DNA from: Bacteroidales bacterium
GTDB lineage: Bacteria > Bacteroidota > Bacteroidia > Bacteroidales > Muribaculaceae
NCBI GenBank assembly: GCA_030524805.1
Contig: JAUNFY010000020.1
Span: 1-42,877, forward strand
Reading direction: 5' to 3'
DNA: 42,877 bases
Shown: one piece after another, positions 18,552 to 28,359 of the stretch
Layout: the number at the start of each line of letters is the position of its first letter
How positions within the stretch are numbered: the first letter of the stretch is position 1
The notes under the pieces: model-generated
Told to the model about the DNA's origin: nothing
The model's input: only the letters and a program-made list of their open reading frames with translations
The model's database searches: none
Made by a program: the position numbers and the translations under genes

Positions 18552-20650
18552 ACAAAGCAAGTTTCGCAATGAGCGCCCTTGTAGTTCCTTTATGTCTGTG
18601 CACATCGTGCAAACAGGAGGGAACGGGCGAGAAGGTCATCGAGAAACCGGAGATCTCAGTAGTCGACGGCATGATGACTCCGGAAGTGCTTGAGTCGCTC
18701 GGCCAGGTGAACGGGGCTACCCCTTCGCCCGACGGAAAGACAATAGCCTTCACCATCAAGTATGAAGACATCAAGGAAAACAAAGGAAACTCCGAAATCT
18801 ACAGTGTGGATGTCGAGAGCAAGGAAGTGACCAGGCTCACACACACGGCCTCGTCCGAGGGAAACCTCCAATGGATTGACAATGGAGAACGTCTCGCCTA
18901 CATCGCTAAAGACAAGGAAACCGAGAAACCTCAGATATTCTCTATGAAGCCCGACGGAACCGATGTGATATGTCATTCTTCGGTGGCTACCGGTGTCGAC
19001 TGTTTCCTTTTCTCGCCTGATTCAAAGAAGGTGGTATATTCCACTCATATCAAGGATTTTAACCAAAAGGATTCCACTCTTTTCGCCGGTCTGGACAAGA
19101 CCAGCGGACGCCTCGTAGACGACCTGATGTATAAGCACTGGGATGAATGGGTGGAGGCGATTCCCCATCCTTTTGTGGCGGAGTTCGATGGTAAAGCACT
19201 CGCCGACGGCAAAGACATCATGGCAGGAGAACCCTTCGAATGCCCGATGAAACCTTTCGGAGGCGCCGAATCTTTCGCATGGCATCCCGACAGCAAACAG
19301 CTCGTCTACGTAAGCCGTAAGCTTAAAGGTCAGGACTACGCTTTCTCGACCGACAGCGATATCTATCTCTACAATCTGGAGAACGGCGCGACAGAATGCC
19401 TCACTCCCGGCGAGGAATGGCCCGGCTATGACACCGATCCCGCATTCTCGCCCGACGGCAAGACCCTGGCATTCCTCTCGATGAAGACCGCGAAATATGA
19501 GAGCGACAAGAAGCGCCTGATGCTCATGGACATGAGCAACCGCACTACACGCGACCTCACCGAAGGCTGGGACCGCTGGCCGGAACAAATGGCGTGGGCC
19601 AAGGATGGCAAGCAGATTTTCTTCTGCGGCTATTCCGACGGCGTGATGCCAATCTTCAAGGTGAATGTGGCTGATGCAAAAATTGATGTGGTGGCTGAAG
19701 GCCAATATGATTATGTCGGCGTGCAACCTCTCGGCGATTCCGAGCGTCTCGCCTGCATGCGCCACTCAATGCTTGAACCTAACGATATCTACGTGGCTGA
19801 TGCTGCAAATGTTGACCGTCTGACAGAAATAAACAAAGACATAATGTCGCAGCTTGCAGAGGTGACAGTTCAGAAGCATCTCGTACCCACCACCGATGGC
19901 AAGGAAATGACCTGCTGGGTAGTGCTTCCCCCGAATTTCGACCCCAACAAGAAGTATCCTGCCATTCTCTACTGCCAGGGTGGTCCGCAGCAGGCAGTAA
20001 GCCAATTCTGGAGCTATCGCTGGAACTTCCGTATCATGGCAGCCAACGGATATGTTGTGATAGCGCCCAACCGTCGCGGCCTTCCCGGATTCGGCGAGGA
20101 ATGGAACCGCCAGATTTCCGGCGACTACGGCGGTCAGAACATGCGCGACTATTTCTCCGCCACTGATTATATCGCTTCGCAGCCTTGGGTGGATGAGAAG
20201 AAGATCGGCGCCATCGGCGCAAGCTACGGCGGATTCTCCGTGTATTGGCTCGCAGGCCACCATGAAGGCCGCTTCGCAGCCCTCGTGGCTCATGCCGGCA
20301 TCTTCAACATGGAGGCCCAGTATCTCGAGACAGAGGAGATGTGGTTTGCCGACTTCGACATGGGTGGTGCTCCCTGGGAGGCACAGAACGCTACCGCCCA
20401 GCGCACTTTCGCAACTTCGCCCCATAAGTTCGTCAACAACTGGACCGCTCCTATTTTAGTGACCGTGGGAGAACTTGACTACCGCATCCTTGCCTCACAG
20501 GGCATGATGGCTTTCAATGCAGCCAAAATGCATGGTCTGGAAGCCGAGATGCTCGTCTTCCCCGATGAAAACCATTGGGTACTGAAGCCGCAGAATGCCA
20601 TATTGTGGCAGCGCACTTTCTTCCGCTTCCTCGACCGCTACCTGAAATAA
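18548..20650 (+). CDS. dpp5: S9 family peptidase, dipeptidyl-peptidase 5 type (lipoprotein)
   Basis: The 700-residue enzyme is a prolyl-oligopeptidase-family serine peptidase that cuts dipeptides from peptide N termini. It has a lipoprotein-type signal with the lipid cysteine at C21 (LCTSC), a beta-propeller domain built of SPDGK-type repeats (about 55-420), and an alpha/beta-hydrolase domain with nucleophile S559 in GASYGGFS, D644 in GELDYR and H676 in DENHWV. Long stretches (LMYKHWDEWVEAIPHPF, PAILYCQGGPQ, GDYGGQNMRDY) match Porphyromonas DPP5 as I remember it. This points to peptide feeding in the periplasm. The start overlaps ygiQ by four bases. Confidence 0.94.
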   Translation: MNKASFAMSALVVPLCLCTSCKQEGTGEKVIEKPEISVVDGMMTPEVLESLGQVNGATPSPDGKTIAFTIKYEDIKENKGNSEIYSVDVESKEVTRLTHTASSEGNLQWIDNGERLAYIAKDKETEKPQIFSMKPDGTDVICHSSVATGVDCFLFSPDSKKVVYSTHIKDFNQKDSTLFAGLDKTSGRLVDDLMYKHWDEWVEAIPHPFVAEFDGKALADGKDIMAGEPFECPMKPFGGAESFAWHPDSKQLVYVSRKLKGQDYAFSTDSDIYLYNLENGATECLTPGEEWPGYDTDPAFSPDGKTLAFLSMKTAKYESDKKRLMLMDMSNRTTRDLTEGWDRWPEQMAWAKDGKQIFFCGYSDGVMPIFKVNVADAKIDVVAEGQYDYVGVQPLGDSERLACMRHSMLEPNDIYVADAANVDRLTEINKDIMSQLAEVTVQKHLVPTTDGKEMTCWVVLPPNFDPNKKYPAILYCQGGPQQAVSQFWSYRWNFRIMAANGYVVIAPNRRGLPGFGEEWNRQISGDYGGQNMRDYFSATDYIASQPWVDEKKIGAIGASYGGFSVYWLAGHHEGRFAALVAHAGIFNMEAQYLETEEMWFADFDMGGAPWEAQNATAQRTFATSPHKFVNNWTAPILVTVGELDYRILASQGMMAFNAAKMHGLEAEMLVFPDENHWVLKPQNAILWQRTFFRFLDRYLK

Positions 20651-20680
20651 GGTATACCTTACAACCTCAATATACAAAAG

Positions 20681-20719
20681 GAATCCCGCCGATCTTGCAG
20701 ACAGCGGGATTCTTTTTTT
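20681..20719 (+). terminator. Intrinsic terminator after dpp5
   Basis: A 9-bp stem GAATCCCGC / GCGGGATTC (20681-20689 and 20704-20712) is followed by seven T at 20713-20719. It lies 30 bases after the dpp5 stop. On the minus strand a weaker T-rich tract (CCTTTTG) follows the same stem, so it may also end the efflux operon that comes the other way. Confidence 0.9.
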
Positions 20720-20774
20720 CGATATATAGAGAAATTTTGTCGAGGTTGAGAAAACCTCAGAGTATATGTGAAGT

Positions 20775-22079
20775 TCAGAGTCGGCCTGTAGCGTTGAGGT
20801 ATTGGGATATGCTAGTCCGGAATGCGCCGTAGGAAGAAATGTATTCGCCCTGCGATTTTACGTGCAGAGTCTGAGCATCGAGAAGATCGGTTATCGTGTT
20901 CATGCCCGCTTCATAGTAAGCTTTGGTGATTCGCAGGTTCTCGGCACTTTGGTCGATATCCTGATGGGCTATCTGCATCTTTCTGTATGCCCCCGTGAGG
21001 TTGTCCCATTTATCAGAAATCTCTATTTCAAGTTTCTGACTGAGGTCGTTGAGTTCGGTGCGGGCGTTCTCAAGTTCGATATTCTTTTTCCGAATGCTGT
21101 GCGATCCACCCCACCATGCTGAAATCGGGACATCAACAGTGAGCATCACGGCGCCAAAATTATGGTTCTGATCGAATATATCATGATAAAACCATCCGGC
21201 ACCCACGCCGACCTTTGGCAAGTACTCTCCCACCTTCATCCTCTTCTCCAGCACTTTTGCCTCGACGTTTTTTTCAAGCAACCGGCGGTCGGACGTGTCA
21301 TATACTGCCGTACCGCTGTCGGTATAGATGGAATCGGGACATGCCGGCAACGCTTCAGGAACGTCTTCCTCCACATCGATAGCCGCCGTCACACCGAGCC
21401 CCATCTGCTGACTGAGCAGTTTCTTCATCAGTCCGATTCCGTTGTCAAGATCAATCAATGAATTGCGATATTCATTACGCTTGAGTTCCGCTTTCAGCAG
21501 GTCGTTTCTGACCACAATACCGGCTTCGACAGCGGCACCGACATCAGCCACAAGGCTATCAAGCATCTCAATGGCATTCACTACAGTAGTCCGAAGTGCT
21601 TTCAGCGATACAAGCTTCCAGTATAGGTCGTCGGTAGCCACGAGCACGTCATCGGCCGCCTGGTCTTTCCTTATCCGCGCCACGTCCTCACCTACGGCAG
21701 CAAGTTTGTTGCCGTTTACAATCTGGCCACCCATGAAGACCGGTTGCACAGCCCAGACACCGGCAGCCTTGCCATTCTTAATCACCCCGAGGGTGAAGAG
21801 ATCGAGCACTGTATATTGTATCATGTCGTGGTTGGCCCAAAAGGCAGACGCACCTGCAGAAATTTCAGGGAAATACTTTGTAAAAGCCTCCTTGCGGGTT
21901 TCCTGCGCGGCCTCGAGGTTCCGGGCCGAAGTGATGATAGCGGCATTGTTTTTCACCGCAAGTTCACGGCATTGCCTGAGGCTATATATTGAATCTGCAT
22001 CTGGAGAGGCCGCGCGGGCATTGCCGGCGACAACAGCCACCGCCAGCATCAATGCCAATTTATAAATTGTTGATTTCAT
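20775..22079 (-). CDS. TolC family outer-membrane efflux protein
   Basis: The 434-residue protein has a Sec signal peptide (cleavage near GNARA-AS, residue 23) and two homologous halves of long helices and short strands typical of TolC channels (for example LAVKNNAAIITSARNLEAAQE and LRITKAYYEAGMNTITDLLDAQ). It forms the outer-membrane duct of a tripartite pump with the two genes upstream (pump at 22152 and adaptor at 25324). It is the last gene of that operon, 72 bases after the pump gene. Substrate cannot be told from sequence. Confidence 0.93.
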   Translation of the reverse strand: MKSTIYKLALMLAVAVVAGNARAASPDADSIYSLRQCRELAVKNNAAIITSARNLEAAQETRKEAFTKYFPEISAGASAFWANHDMIQYTVLDLFTLGVIKNGKAAGVWAVQPVFMGGQIVNGNKLAAVGEDVARIRKDQAADDVLVATDDLYWKLVSLKALRTTVVNAIEMLDSLVADVGAAVEAGIVVRNDLLKAELKRNEYRNSLIDLDNGIGLMKKLLSQQMGLGVTAAIDVEEDVPEALPACPDSIYTDSGTAVYDTSDRRLLEKNVEAKVLEKRMKVGEYLPKVGVGAGWFYHDIFDQNHNFGAVMLTVDVPISAWWGGSHSIRKKNIELENARTELNDLSQKLEIEISDKWDNLTGAYRKMQIAHQDIDQSAENLRITKAYYEAGMNTITDLLDAQTLHVKSQGEYISSYGAFRTSISQYLNATGRL

Positions 22080-22151
22080 GACTGAAATATATTAAAATCA
22101 GAATAAACATATTGAAGTTGTTCAAACAACCTCATTGCAGGCAATAATCGC

Positions 22152-25100
22152 CTACATAAGATGAGTCTCCAGTGGTTCGGGAAGAGGTTTGTCGGCATTT
22201 TTCGATTTACCCTTCATCATGGCGTATGCCACCGGAATCACAGTAAGGATGAAAACCATAGTGATCGGAGTGCCCCAGAAGATGACCACTCCCATCGGTT
22301 TCCAAAGGGCACTGTTGCCTGTTACCATAGGAAGCACGCCCATGGTGGCTGCAGCCGAAGTGAGGAATATTGGGCGCATCCTACGTTTAGAGGCATTGAT
22401 CACTGCATCGCGAACGGTCTGCCCTTCATTGCGCAGTTCCTCGGCATAGTCGAGAAGCACGATGGCATTCCTGACCAGAATACCCATAAGAGATACTATA
22501 CCGAGCACACAGGTGAGCGAAAGGTCCACACCCTGAACTATGAGTCCGAAAGCGGCTCCGGGGATGCAAAGGGTCAATGAAAGAAGCAGAAGCAGAGAAG
22601 TGTCGGCCTGCGCATAGTGGAAAAGAAGGATGAAGAAAATCACGGCCACCGCAAGCGCAAGTCCTGTCATGATTTCCGGCAAAGTCTGCATGTCTTCCTC
22701 CCATTCACCGCCACGGGTTATGGTAACTTCTTTCGCGAAGCCATGGCGGTCGATACTGTCCATCAAAGCTTCAGTGCGGTCGATAACGTTTATGTTGCGC
22801 TGCACGTCGGCGATTACCGAAATAACAGGCACACCATTATAGTGGGTGAGTGTGCCCGGATGCCATTCGGCATTTACATCGGATATCTGCCTCAATGGCA
22901 CTGTGCCGAATCCGATTACCGGCATGGGTTCCTTAAGCAACTGTCCTATATCGCTGCGTGCGGCCGTCGGAGTCTTTAAAGTCACCGGAATACCATAATC
23001 ACCTTCCCAAACAGTGGCCACCGGCAGACCGGGAGAATAACGCATGGCAAGAGTGGCCTCAAGAATGGTTGAGTTCAGTCCGAGCCTTTCTGCGCGGGTC
23101 TTGTCGGGAATTACGACAGCCGATGCAAGCGGATTCTGCAGCGAGAGGCGCACATTGCGCAGTCCGGGCACAGTGCGTGCTATGGCTGCAATGGAGTCGG
23201 CCACTGCGTGCAGTGTCTGTTGAGAAACTCCCGACAGACGTATCTGGATAGGATATTCCGCCATTGAATAGCTCAGTTGCTTGAATTTTATGAAGGCATC
23301 GGGGAAATAACCCTCATACTTTCCGGTGTATTCATTGAGCACCTCGATAGTGGCGTCGTTGCTCTTGGTGTTGACGATAAACTGAGCATAGTTGGGACCT
23401 CCCACTTTGGGTGCATATGTGGTCTGGAAGCGAGGTGAAGAACACCCGTGAAAAGATGCTATAGACACTACTCGCGGATCTTTGGAAAGGATTGCTTCGA
23501 GGGAGTCGGCCACCTCTGAAGTGCGTTGCACTGAAGTGCCACTCGGCAAAGTTATCTCCACAGCAAACTGATTTCGCTCGGCAATCGGCATGAGCTGCAT
23601 AGGGCGCGAAAGAAATAGCCATGTGCCGGCAATCACACATATCACACCCACTGCAATCGTGGTGCGCGGAAAGCGGAAACACAAATCCACCACCTTGTTG
23701 TAGCCATTCTGCATCGAGATAAAGAAACTGAATTTCTTCTTGCCTGAGGCAATCGCTTCCTGCTGAAGTTTGTAAATCGGTTTCTTTATCAACTTATATT
23801 GCAGGAATGGCACGAGGAGTTCGGCGAGGAAGAGCGATATTATCAGGATGATGGTCATGCCCCAGGGGAAGTCGGTAAGGAAGTCGCGAAACATACCCTT
23901 GATAGTGACAAGAAACGGGAAGAACGTGACCGAAATGGCCAGGGTGGCCGAGAAAATAGCCTTGAAGAACTCTGTACCCGCCCGCAGGGTGGCGCTGTAG
24001 TGATCCATACCCTCCGATATAAGTTCGACATAGTCGTCGATAATCACTACAGAATTGTCCACTATCATGCCCAGCGTGACTATAAGGCACGCGAGAGTCA
24101 CAGTGTTGAGTTCTATTCCGAAAAGATAGAAGAACCCGAGCGAGATAAAAATGGCGATTGGAATAGTGGAAGCTGCGATAAGTGCCACCTTGAACGGCAA
24201 CAGCAGCATTATCACAATCACCACGGCGATGATGGCCACCAAAAGCTCCACGAGGAAATAATTGACCGAACTGTTCACCACCACCGGTTGGTCGGTAATT
24301 GTGAAGAGAGTCACGCTCTGAGGCAGTTCTTTCTGAAAAGCATCGATCTGCTTTCCTACCTCTTTGCCCATCTCCACAATATTGTAGCCATCCTTCATCT
24401 GCACGCTGAGGAGGATACATTTCTGAAAATTATTGGTGATATAACTTTCCGGTTCCGGATATTCGCGCTTGATGTCGGCTATGTCGCCCAGACGCACAAT
24501 GCTGCCATCGGGAGAGCTGAACACAATCATTTCCGCTATGTCGGAAATGGAATTGACCGAGCGTTTCACTTTTATGGGATTAGAATAGTTCCCGTCTTTA
24601 AGCGCTCCGCCTGTCGTCTTCAGCCCCTGAGCGAGAAGGGTTGCGCCGACAGTGGTTTCCGACAGCGCATAGTGTTTCAATTTCTCAGGGTTCAAATATA
24701 CAGCGAATTCTTCCTGCTGCATTCCGGAGACAGTCATGGTGCCGACACTTTCTACAGTGCGCAGCCTATCCTTGAGATTGTCCATATACGTCTTCAGCTC
24801 ACGGTAGGTTTTGTCATCGCTTTGCATCGTTATCAGGAGCGCTGAAGTGTCGCCGAAATTACTCAGTGTCTCCACAGCAAGCACTCCGGGAGGAAGAGTC
24901 GGTTTCACACCTTCCATTCCAATCTTGAATTCGTTCCAAAAAGGTTTGGAGTCGTTCACATCGTTGTCAAGTTCCACAAAGATTATCAGCATCCCGTCGG
25001 TAATCTGCGAGTGAGTTTTCTCCTTGTCTACTTCCTTATATGAGAATATATAGTCTTCAAGCGGCTTGAGGACCTCTTGCTCTATCTCCTCCACGGTAGC

Positions 25101-25310
25101 ACCGGGATAAACGGCCGCCACCACTCCCTCGCGGATTGTGAAAGATGGAAACTCGTTCTTGTCCATCACCTTGAGGGCATAGATACCGAAAGCGATGAGC
25201 ACACACACAAGAAGTATCACTTCCTTGCTATATTTCATGCCGGCCACCACTATTGGGTTTGGCTTCGCCAGTTTCTGGGGCACTTTGTCGGGTGTATTGT
25301 TATCAGCCAT
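22152..25310 (-). CDS. RND family efflux pump, inner-membrane subunit
   Basis: The 1052-residue protein is a full-length RND transporter driven by the proton gradient. It has an N-terminal helix, two large periplasmic loops and two bundles of membrane helices (about 345-545 and 870-1025). The TM4 proton-relay region reads LGMIVDNSVVIIDD with D418; the second half has the matching LMGILVRNAIVLLDYAEE. It is of the general drug/metal (AcrB/HAE1-like) class rather than SecDF or MmpL. It sits between the adaptor and TolC genes, 13 bases after the adaptor stop. The substrate is unknown. Confidence 0.95.
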   Translation of the reverse strand: MADNNTPDKVPQKLAKPNPIVVAGMKYSKEVILLVCVLIAFGIYALKVMDKNEFPSFTIREGVVAAVYPGATVEEIEQEVLKPLEDYIFSYKEVDKEKTHSQITDGMLIIFVELDNDVNDSKPFWNEFKIGMEGVKPTLPPGVLAVETLSNFGDTSALLITMQSDDKTYRELKTYMDNLKDRLRTVESVGTMTVSGMQQEEFAVYLNPEKLKHYALSETTVGATLLAQGLKTTGGALKDGNYSNPIKVKRSVNSISDIAEMIVFSSPDGSIVRLGDIADIKREYPEPESYITNNFQKCILLSVQMKDGYNIVEMGKEVGKQIDAFQKELPQSVTLFTITDQPVVVNSSVNYFLVELLVAIIAVVIVIMLLLPFKVALIAASTIPIAIFISLGFFYLFGIELNTVTLACLIVTLGMIVDNSVVIIDDYVELISEGMDHYSATLRAGTEFFKAIFSATLAISVTFFPFLVTIKGMFRDFLTDFPWGMTIILIISLFLAELLVPFLQYKLIKKPIYKLQQEAIASGKKKFSFFISMQNGYNKVVDLCFRFPRTTIAVGVICVIAGTWLFLSRPMQLMPIAERNQFAVEITLPSGTSVQRTSEVADSLEAILSKDPRVVSIASFHGCSSPRFQTTYAPKVGGPNYAQFIVNTKSNDATIEVLNEYTGKYEGYFPDAFIKFKQLSYSMAEYPIQIRLSGVSQQTLHAVADSIAAIARTVPGLRNVRLSLQNPLASAVVIPDKTRAERLGLNSTILEATLAMRYSPGLPVATVWEGDYGIPVTLKTPTAARSDIGQLLKEPMPVIGFGTVPLRQISDVNAEWHPGTLTHYNGVPVISVIADVQRNINVIDRTEALMDSIDRHGFAKEVTITRGGEWEEDMQTLPEIMTGLALAVAVIFFILLFHYAQADTSLLLLLSLTLCIPGAAFGLIVQGVDLSLTCVLGIVSLMGILVRNAIVLLDYAEELRNEGQTVRDAVINASKRRMRPIFLTSAAATMGVLPMVTGNSALWKPMGVVIFWGTPITMVFILTVIPVAYAMMKGKSKNADKPLPEPLETHLM

Positions 25311-25323
25311 GGCAGTGATGTTT

Positions 25324-26388
25324 TTACTTGGTTGCTACTACGTGAGTTCCTGTACCTACTTTCTGCATGCCACCGACGATGAGGCTGTCGCCGCGAGCGA
25401 GGCCGCTTTCGACGGCCACTCCATTGTCTCTGAGTTCGGATGCTTTCACGAATTTACGTTGAGCCATACCGTTGCACACAACCCATACAAACTGTCGGTT
25501 GTCGGCACTCAGCAACACCGCCTGCGACGGCACCACAAAACCCTCGCCTGCATCAGCATCTCCTGCCGGAGCAAGACCTGCAACTTCCACATTGCCTATC
25601 ATGCCGGGAAGAATCTTGCCACCTCCGTCGGGTATGTCGAAGCGAACTTCGTAGGAACGAGTGAGCGGATCAGCCTCAACGGCCTTGGATATAGATGCAC
25701 CCTTGACGGTCAGATCGTCTAATGCCGGGAATGAAATGTCGGCCGTAGAGGTCGCGCCAAATCTGCTTATATCTTCTTCAGGCACAGATATCGAAATTTT
25801 CAGGCGACCGGTGTCTACAATCTTCATCACCGGCTGTGCCATCATCACATCCTGGCCGACATCGGCCAATTTATCTGCCACATAGCCTGAAATCGGGGCT
25901 GTGAGCGAGGCGTCACCAACAGCCCTGTCGGCGATAGCCACGGCGTTTTCCGCCTGCTTCAACTTGGCCTGCACCTCGACCCATTTCACCTCTGGCAAGG
26001 CATTCTGATCATGAAGTATCTTCAGTCGGTTGTAGAGATCCTTCACCTGCTCGAGTTCCGCCTGAGCTATGTTGCGCTCATTGCCGAGGCTTTGGCTCCT
26101 CACTTTAGCAAGAATCTGACCTTTGGCAACCTTGTCGCCCTTTTCTACATAAATATTGGTGATTTTGCCGGGCACCGAAAAACTTACGAGCGATTCCTCA
26201 CCCGAAAGCACAGTGCCAGAGAATGTATTGCTTCCGGCAACGCCTGCTCCGGAGGACTTGCCGACTTCCATAACGTTGACTTTCACTACAGGCGCTTCTT
26301 CGGGAGCTTCGTGCCGCCCGCATCCTGAGGTTATTGCGACAGAAATGAGAAATAAAAGTCCCAAGGAATGATTAATTGTGTTTTTCAT
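25324..26388 (-). CDS. RND efflux periplasmic adaptor (membrane-fusion protein), lipoprotein
   Basis: The 354-residue protein links pump and TolC. It has a lipoprotein signal with the lipidated cysteine in TSGC (residue 23), a lipoyl-like half motif (VSFSVPGKITNIYVEKGDKVAKGQILAKV split over 70-100), an alpha-helical hairpin (about 100-150), the second lipoyl half (DASLTAPISGYVADK) and a beta-barrel. It is first in the operon. No close match to the TAnnTTTG promoter was found before it, and no regulator gene is adjacent. Confidence 0.94.
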   Translation of the reverse strand: MKNTINHSLGLLFLISVAITSGCGRHEAPEEAPVVKVNVMEVGKSSGAGVAGSNTFSGTVLSGEESLVSFSVPGKITNIYVEKGDKVAKGQILAKVRSQSLGNERNIAQAELEQVKDLYNRLKILHDQNALPEVKWVEVQAKLKQAENAVAIADRAVGDASLTAPISGYVADKLADVGQDVMMAQPVMKIVDTGRLKISISVPEEDISRFGATSTADISFPALDDLTVKGASISKAVEADPLTRSYEVRFDIPDGGGKILPGMIGNVEVAGLAPAGDADAGEGFVVPSQAVLLSADNRQFVWVVCNGMAQRKFVKASELRDNGVAVESGLARGDSLIVGGMQKVGTGTHVVATK

Positions 26389-26493
26389 AGTTGGCTTAAG
26401 ATTTAGTTAGTTTATGTGGACGCAGGCATCTTTATGCCCGGCTTTATCACTATAACGTCTATTAGAGTTTATTGTTTAATGATTATCAACGAC

Positions 26494-26524
26494 AAAAATC
26501 CCCGCATCCGGAAGAATGCGGGGA
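26494..26524 (-). terminator. Intrinsic terminator of the OmpP1/FadL gene
   Basis: On the minus strand an 8-bp stem CCCCGCAT / ATGCGGGG (26516-26523 and 26500-26507) is followed by ATTTTTG. It lies about 60 bases after the stop of the OmpP1/FadL-like gene and separates it from the efflux operon. Confidence 0.85.
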
Positions 26525-26583
26525 AATGATTTATCAAGTTACAGATTGCGCCACCTAACGGGCGGATTCAGGACAGACAGCAC

Positions 26584-28305
26584 TTAGAACCTGAAGCCTG
26601 CCGAAAGAAGAATCTGGTTGTTGCAGAGTGTCAGCTTCGAGGTCGGGCTCGGAATCTGCGGATTGGCAGGGTCGGGAGTATAGGCATGATACTCGCTGCT
26701 CATGCGCTTATGCACGAATGCCGCGTCGATGTAGAAATTATTGAAATTGTAGCCAAGACCGCAGGTGATGTAGTTGGTGTCATTGTCAAACCTATAGTTG
26801 GTCATTGTTCCTGAAGTGGCTATCAACATCGAGCCATCCTTTGCCTCCGACTTCACAGGCGACGACACGTGTGCATAACCGGCACGGACGCTGAATCGAG
26901 GAGTTATGCGATATTCTGCACCCACCCTTAGCGTGGTGGTAGATTTGTAATAGTCCTCGATATCCCTGTTGGTGGCATACCACGGGTCGGTGGAATATCT
27001 TGCCGGCGAAGCTTTTTTCATACCGCCGGGAGCATAAAACGGATCGCCCCAGCCCCAGTCGGGATAATAGTCGTCATAATCATAGTCGTAGAAACTGCCA
27101 CCACCGTCGTAGAATCTCATCTTGTTGTATTTCTGCCATTCGAAATCGGCGCTCACGATAAGATTACGCCCAATCACACCAGCCGCGCTTACGGTAAGTT
27201 TCCATGGAGTGCGGAAGTTGTAGGAGTTTGTTCCCCAGTAACCGCCATTGGTGACAGCATTGTTCTGCTGCATGTCGGTGATATCAGCACCGGGATATTT
27301 GAAATAAGTCTGCGCCAGATAGCTTTCATTGATAGAATACCATGTAGGGGATGCGAACGAGAGTCCCACGCGCAGTTCCTGTATAGGGCGATAGATCAGA
27401 CCAAGTTTCACGTTGTAGCCAGTTCCGCTTGCCGAGTAGTAATTGGTCATCTTCCATTCCGCCGATGAATTTGACAATCCGCTCGGATTCTCGACAGCGG
27501 CGTTGTCAAGTTTCTCACCCCACACCGACGTCATGTTGTAGTTAAGGTCGGTGATGCCGAAATCAAGACCCCAGAAAAGTTTGTTGGCAAAGTTGCCACC
27601 GATAGCGATGTTGTATTCATTGACGCCGCCGCTTGTGACCACGTCAAAGACACCGCTACCGGAAGTTGCGGAATTCCACTGTCCTATCCAGTTCGGCTGA
27701 TCGTCGTCGCCGGTGGGAGTGATGAAATAGCTGTCGTAGCCGAGGATGGAAAGCCAGGGGGCAGCAATACCGCCGTCGTTGGGATTATAGGCATCAAACG
27801 AATCTGACGACTCGACATCAGCCACAGTAATGCCTTCTGTGTTGGACACACCGGCAATATAGTTGGTCAGTGAATTGTAAAGTTTCGGCACCACACCAGA
27901 GTAGTGGGCGTTGAATGAAGCGGCGCGGTTGTAGGTGAAACCAAGGTTGAGATTCGGCATCACTTTATTGTAAAGATTGAAACTAACCACACCGCCGGCA
28001 TTATTGAAGGGAAACTTCGTCTGATTTTGGGTGTTTTTGTTGCCCTGGGTTTCAGACGTTGCCGACTGCAGGTCGAGATTCATTGTAAGACCGACCTCAC
28101 CCCTGCGGTATACTCCTATGCCGGCAGGATTATATGTGATGGCACTGAGGTCGCCACCGAGTGCACCGAAGGCGCCACCCATGCTCATGAACCTTGCCGT
28201 ACCTTTCAAGTCGGACTGAGAAAACCTATATCCGTCAATAGCACTCTGCGCATTCAAGAGGAACGGAAGAGTGAGGAAAGCTCCTGCCAAATAAAATTTT
28301 TTCAT
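26584..28305 (-). CDS. OmpP1/FadL/TodX family outer-membrane protein
   Basis: This 573-residue protein is a predicted outer-membrane beta-barrel for hydrophobic compounds. It has a signal peptide ending at LLNAQ-SA, then the family opening GTARFMSMGGAFGALGGDLSAITYNPAGIGVYRRGE, many amphipathic strands, and a C-terminal aromatic strand ending AGFRF. A notable insert near residues 410-430 is rich in D and Y (YDYDYDDYYPDWGWGDP) and probably forms an exposed loop. I chose ATG 28305, because an earlier in-frame ATG at 28335 would add ten polar residues before an otherwise normal signal peptide. It follows the low-complexity gene by about 50 bases. Confidence 0.88.
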   Translation of the reverse strand: MKKFYLAGAFLTLPFLLNAQSAIDGYRFSQSDLKGTARFMSMGGAFGALGGDLSAITYNPAGIGVYRRGEVGLTMNLDLQSATSETQGNKNTQNQTKFPFNNAGGVVSFNLYNKVMPNLNLGFTYNRAASFNAHYSGVVPKLYNSLTNYIAGVSNTEGITVADVESSDSFDAYNPNDGGIAAPWLSILGYDSYFITPTGDDDQPNWIGQWNSATSGSGVFDVVTSGGVNEYNIAIGGNFANKLFWGLDFGITDLNYNMTSVWGEKLDNAAVENPSGLSNSSAEWKMTNYYSASGTGYNVKLGLIYRPIQELRVGLSFASPTWYSINESYLAQTYFKYPGADITDMQQNNAVTNGGYWGTNSYNFRTPWKLTVSAAGVIGRNLIVSADFEWQKYNKMRFYDGGGSFYDYDYDDYYPDWGWGDPFYAPGGMKKASPARYSTDPWYATNRDIEDYYKSTTTLRVGAEYRITPRFSVRAGYAHVSSPVKSEAKDGSMLIATSGTMTNYRFDNDTNYITCGLGYNFNNFYIDAAFVHKRMSSEYHAYTPDPANPQIPSPTSKLTLCNNQILLSAGFRF

Positions 28306-28321
28306 AGCGATTGGATTTAAG

Positions 28322-28352
28322 TTCCCGTCCGGCAAAAGCGGCCAGACGGGAA
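28322..28352 (-). terminator. Hairpin between the low-complexity gene and the OmpP1 gene
   Basis: An 8-bp stem TTCCCGTC / GACGGGAA (28322-28329, 28345-28352) begins eight bases after the stop of the low-complexity gene. No T run follows, so it may be a weak terminator or an RNA-stability stem that lowers expression of the downstream porin gene. Confidence 0.5.
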
Positions 28353-28359
28353 TGTGAAT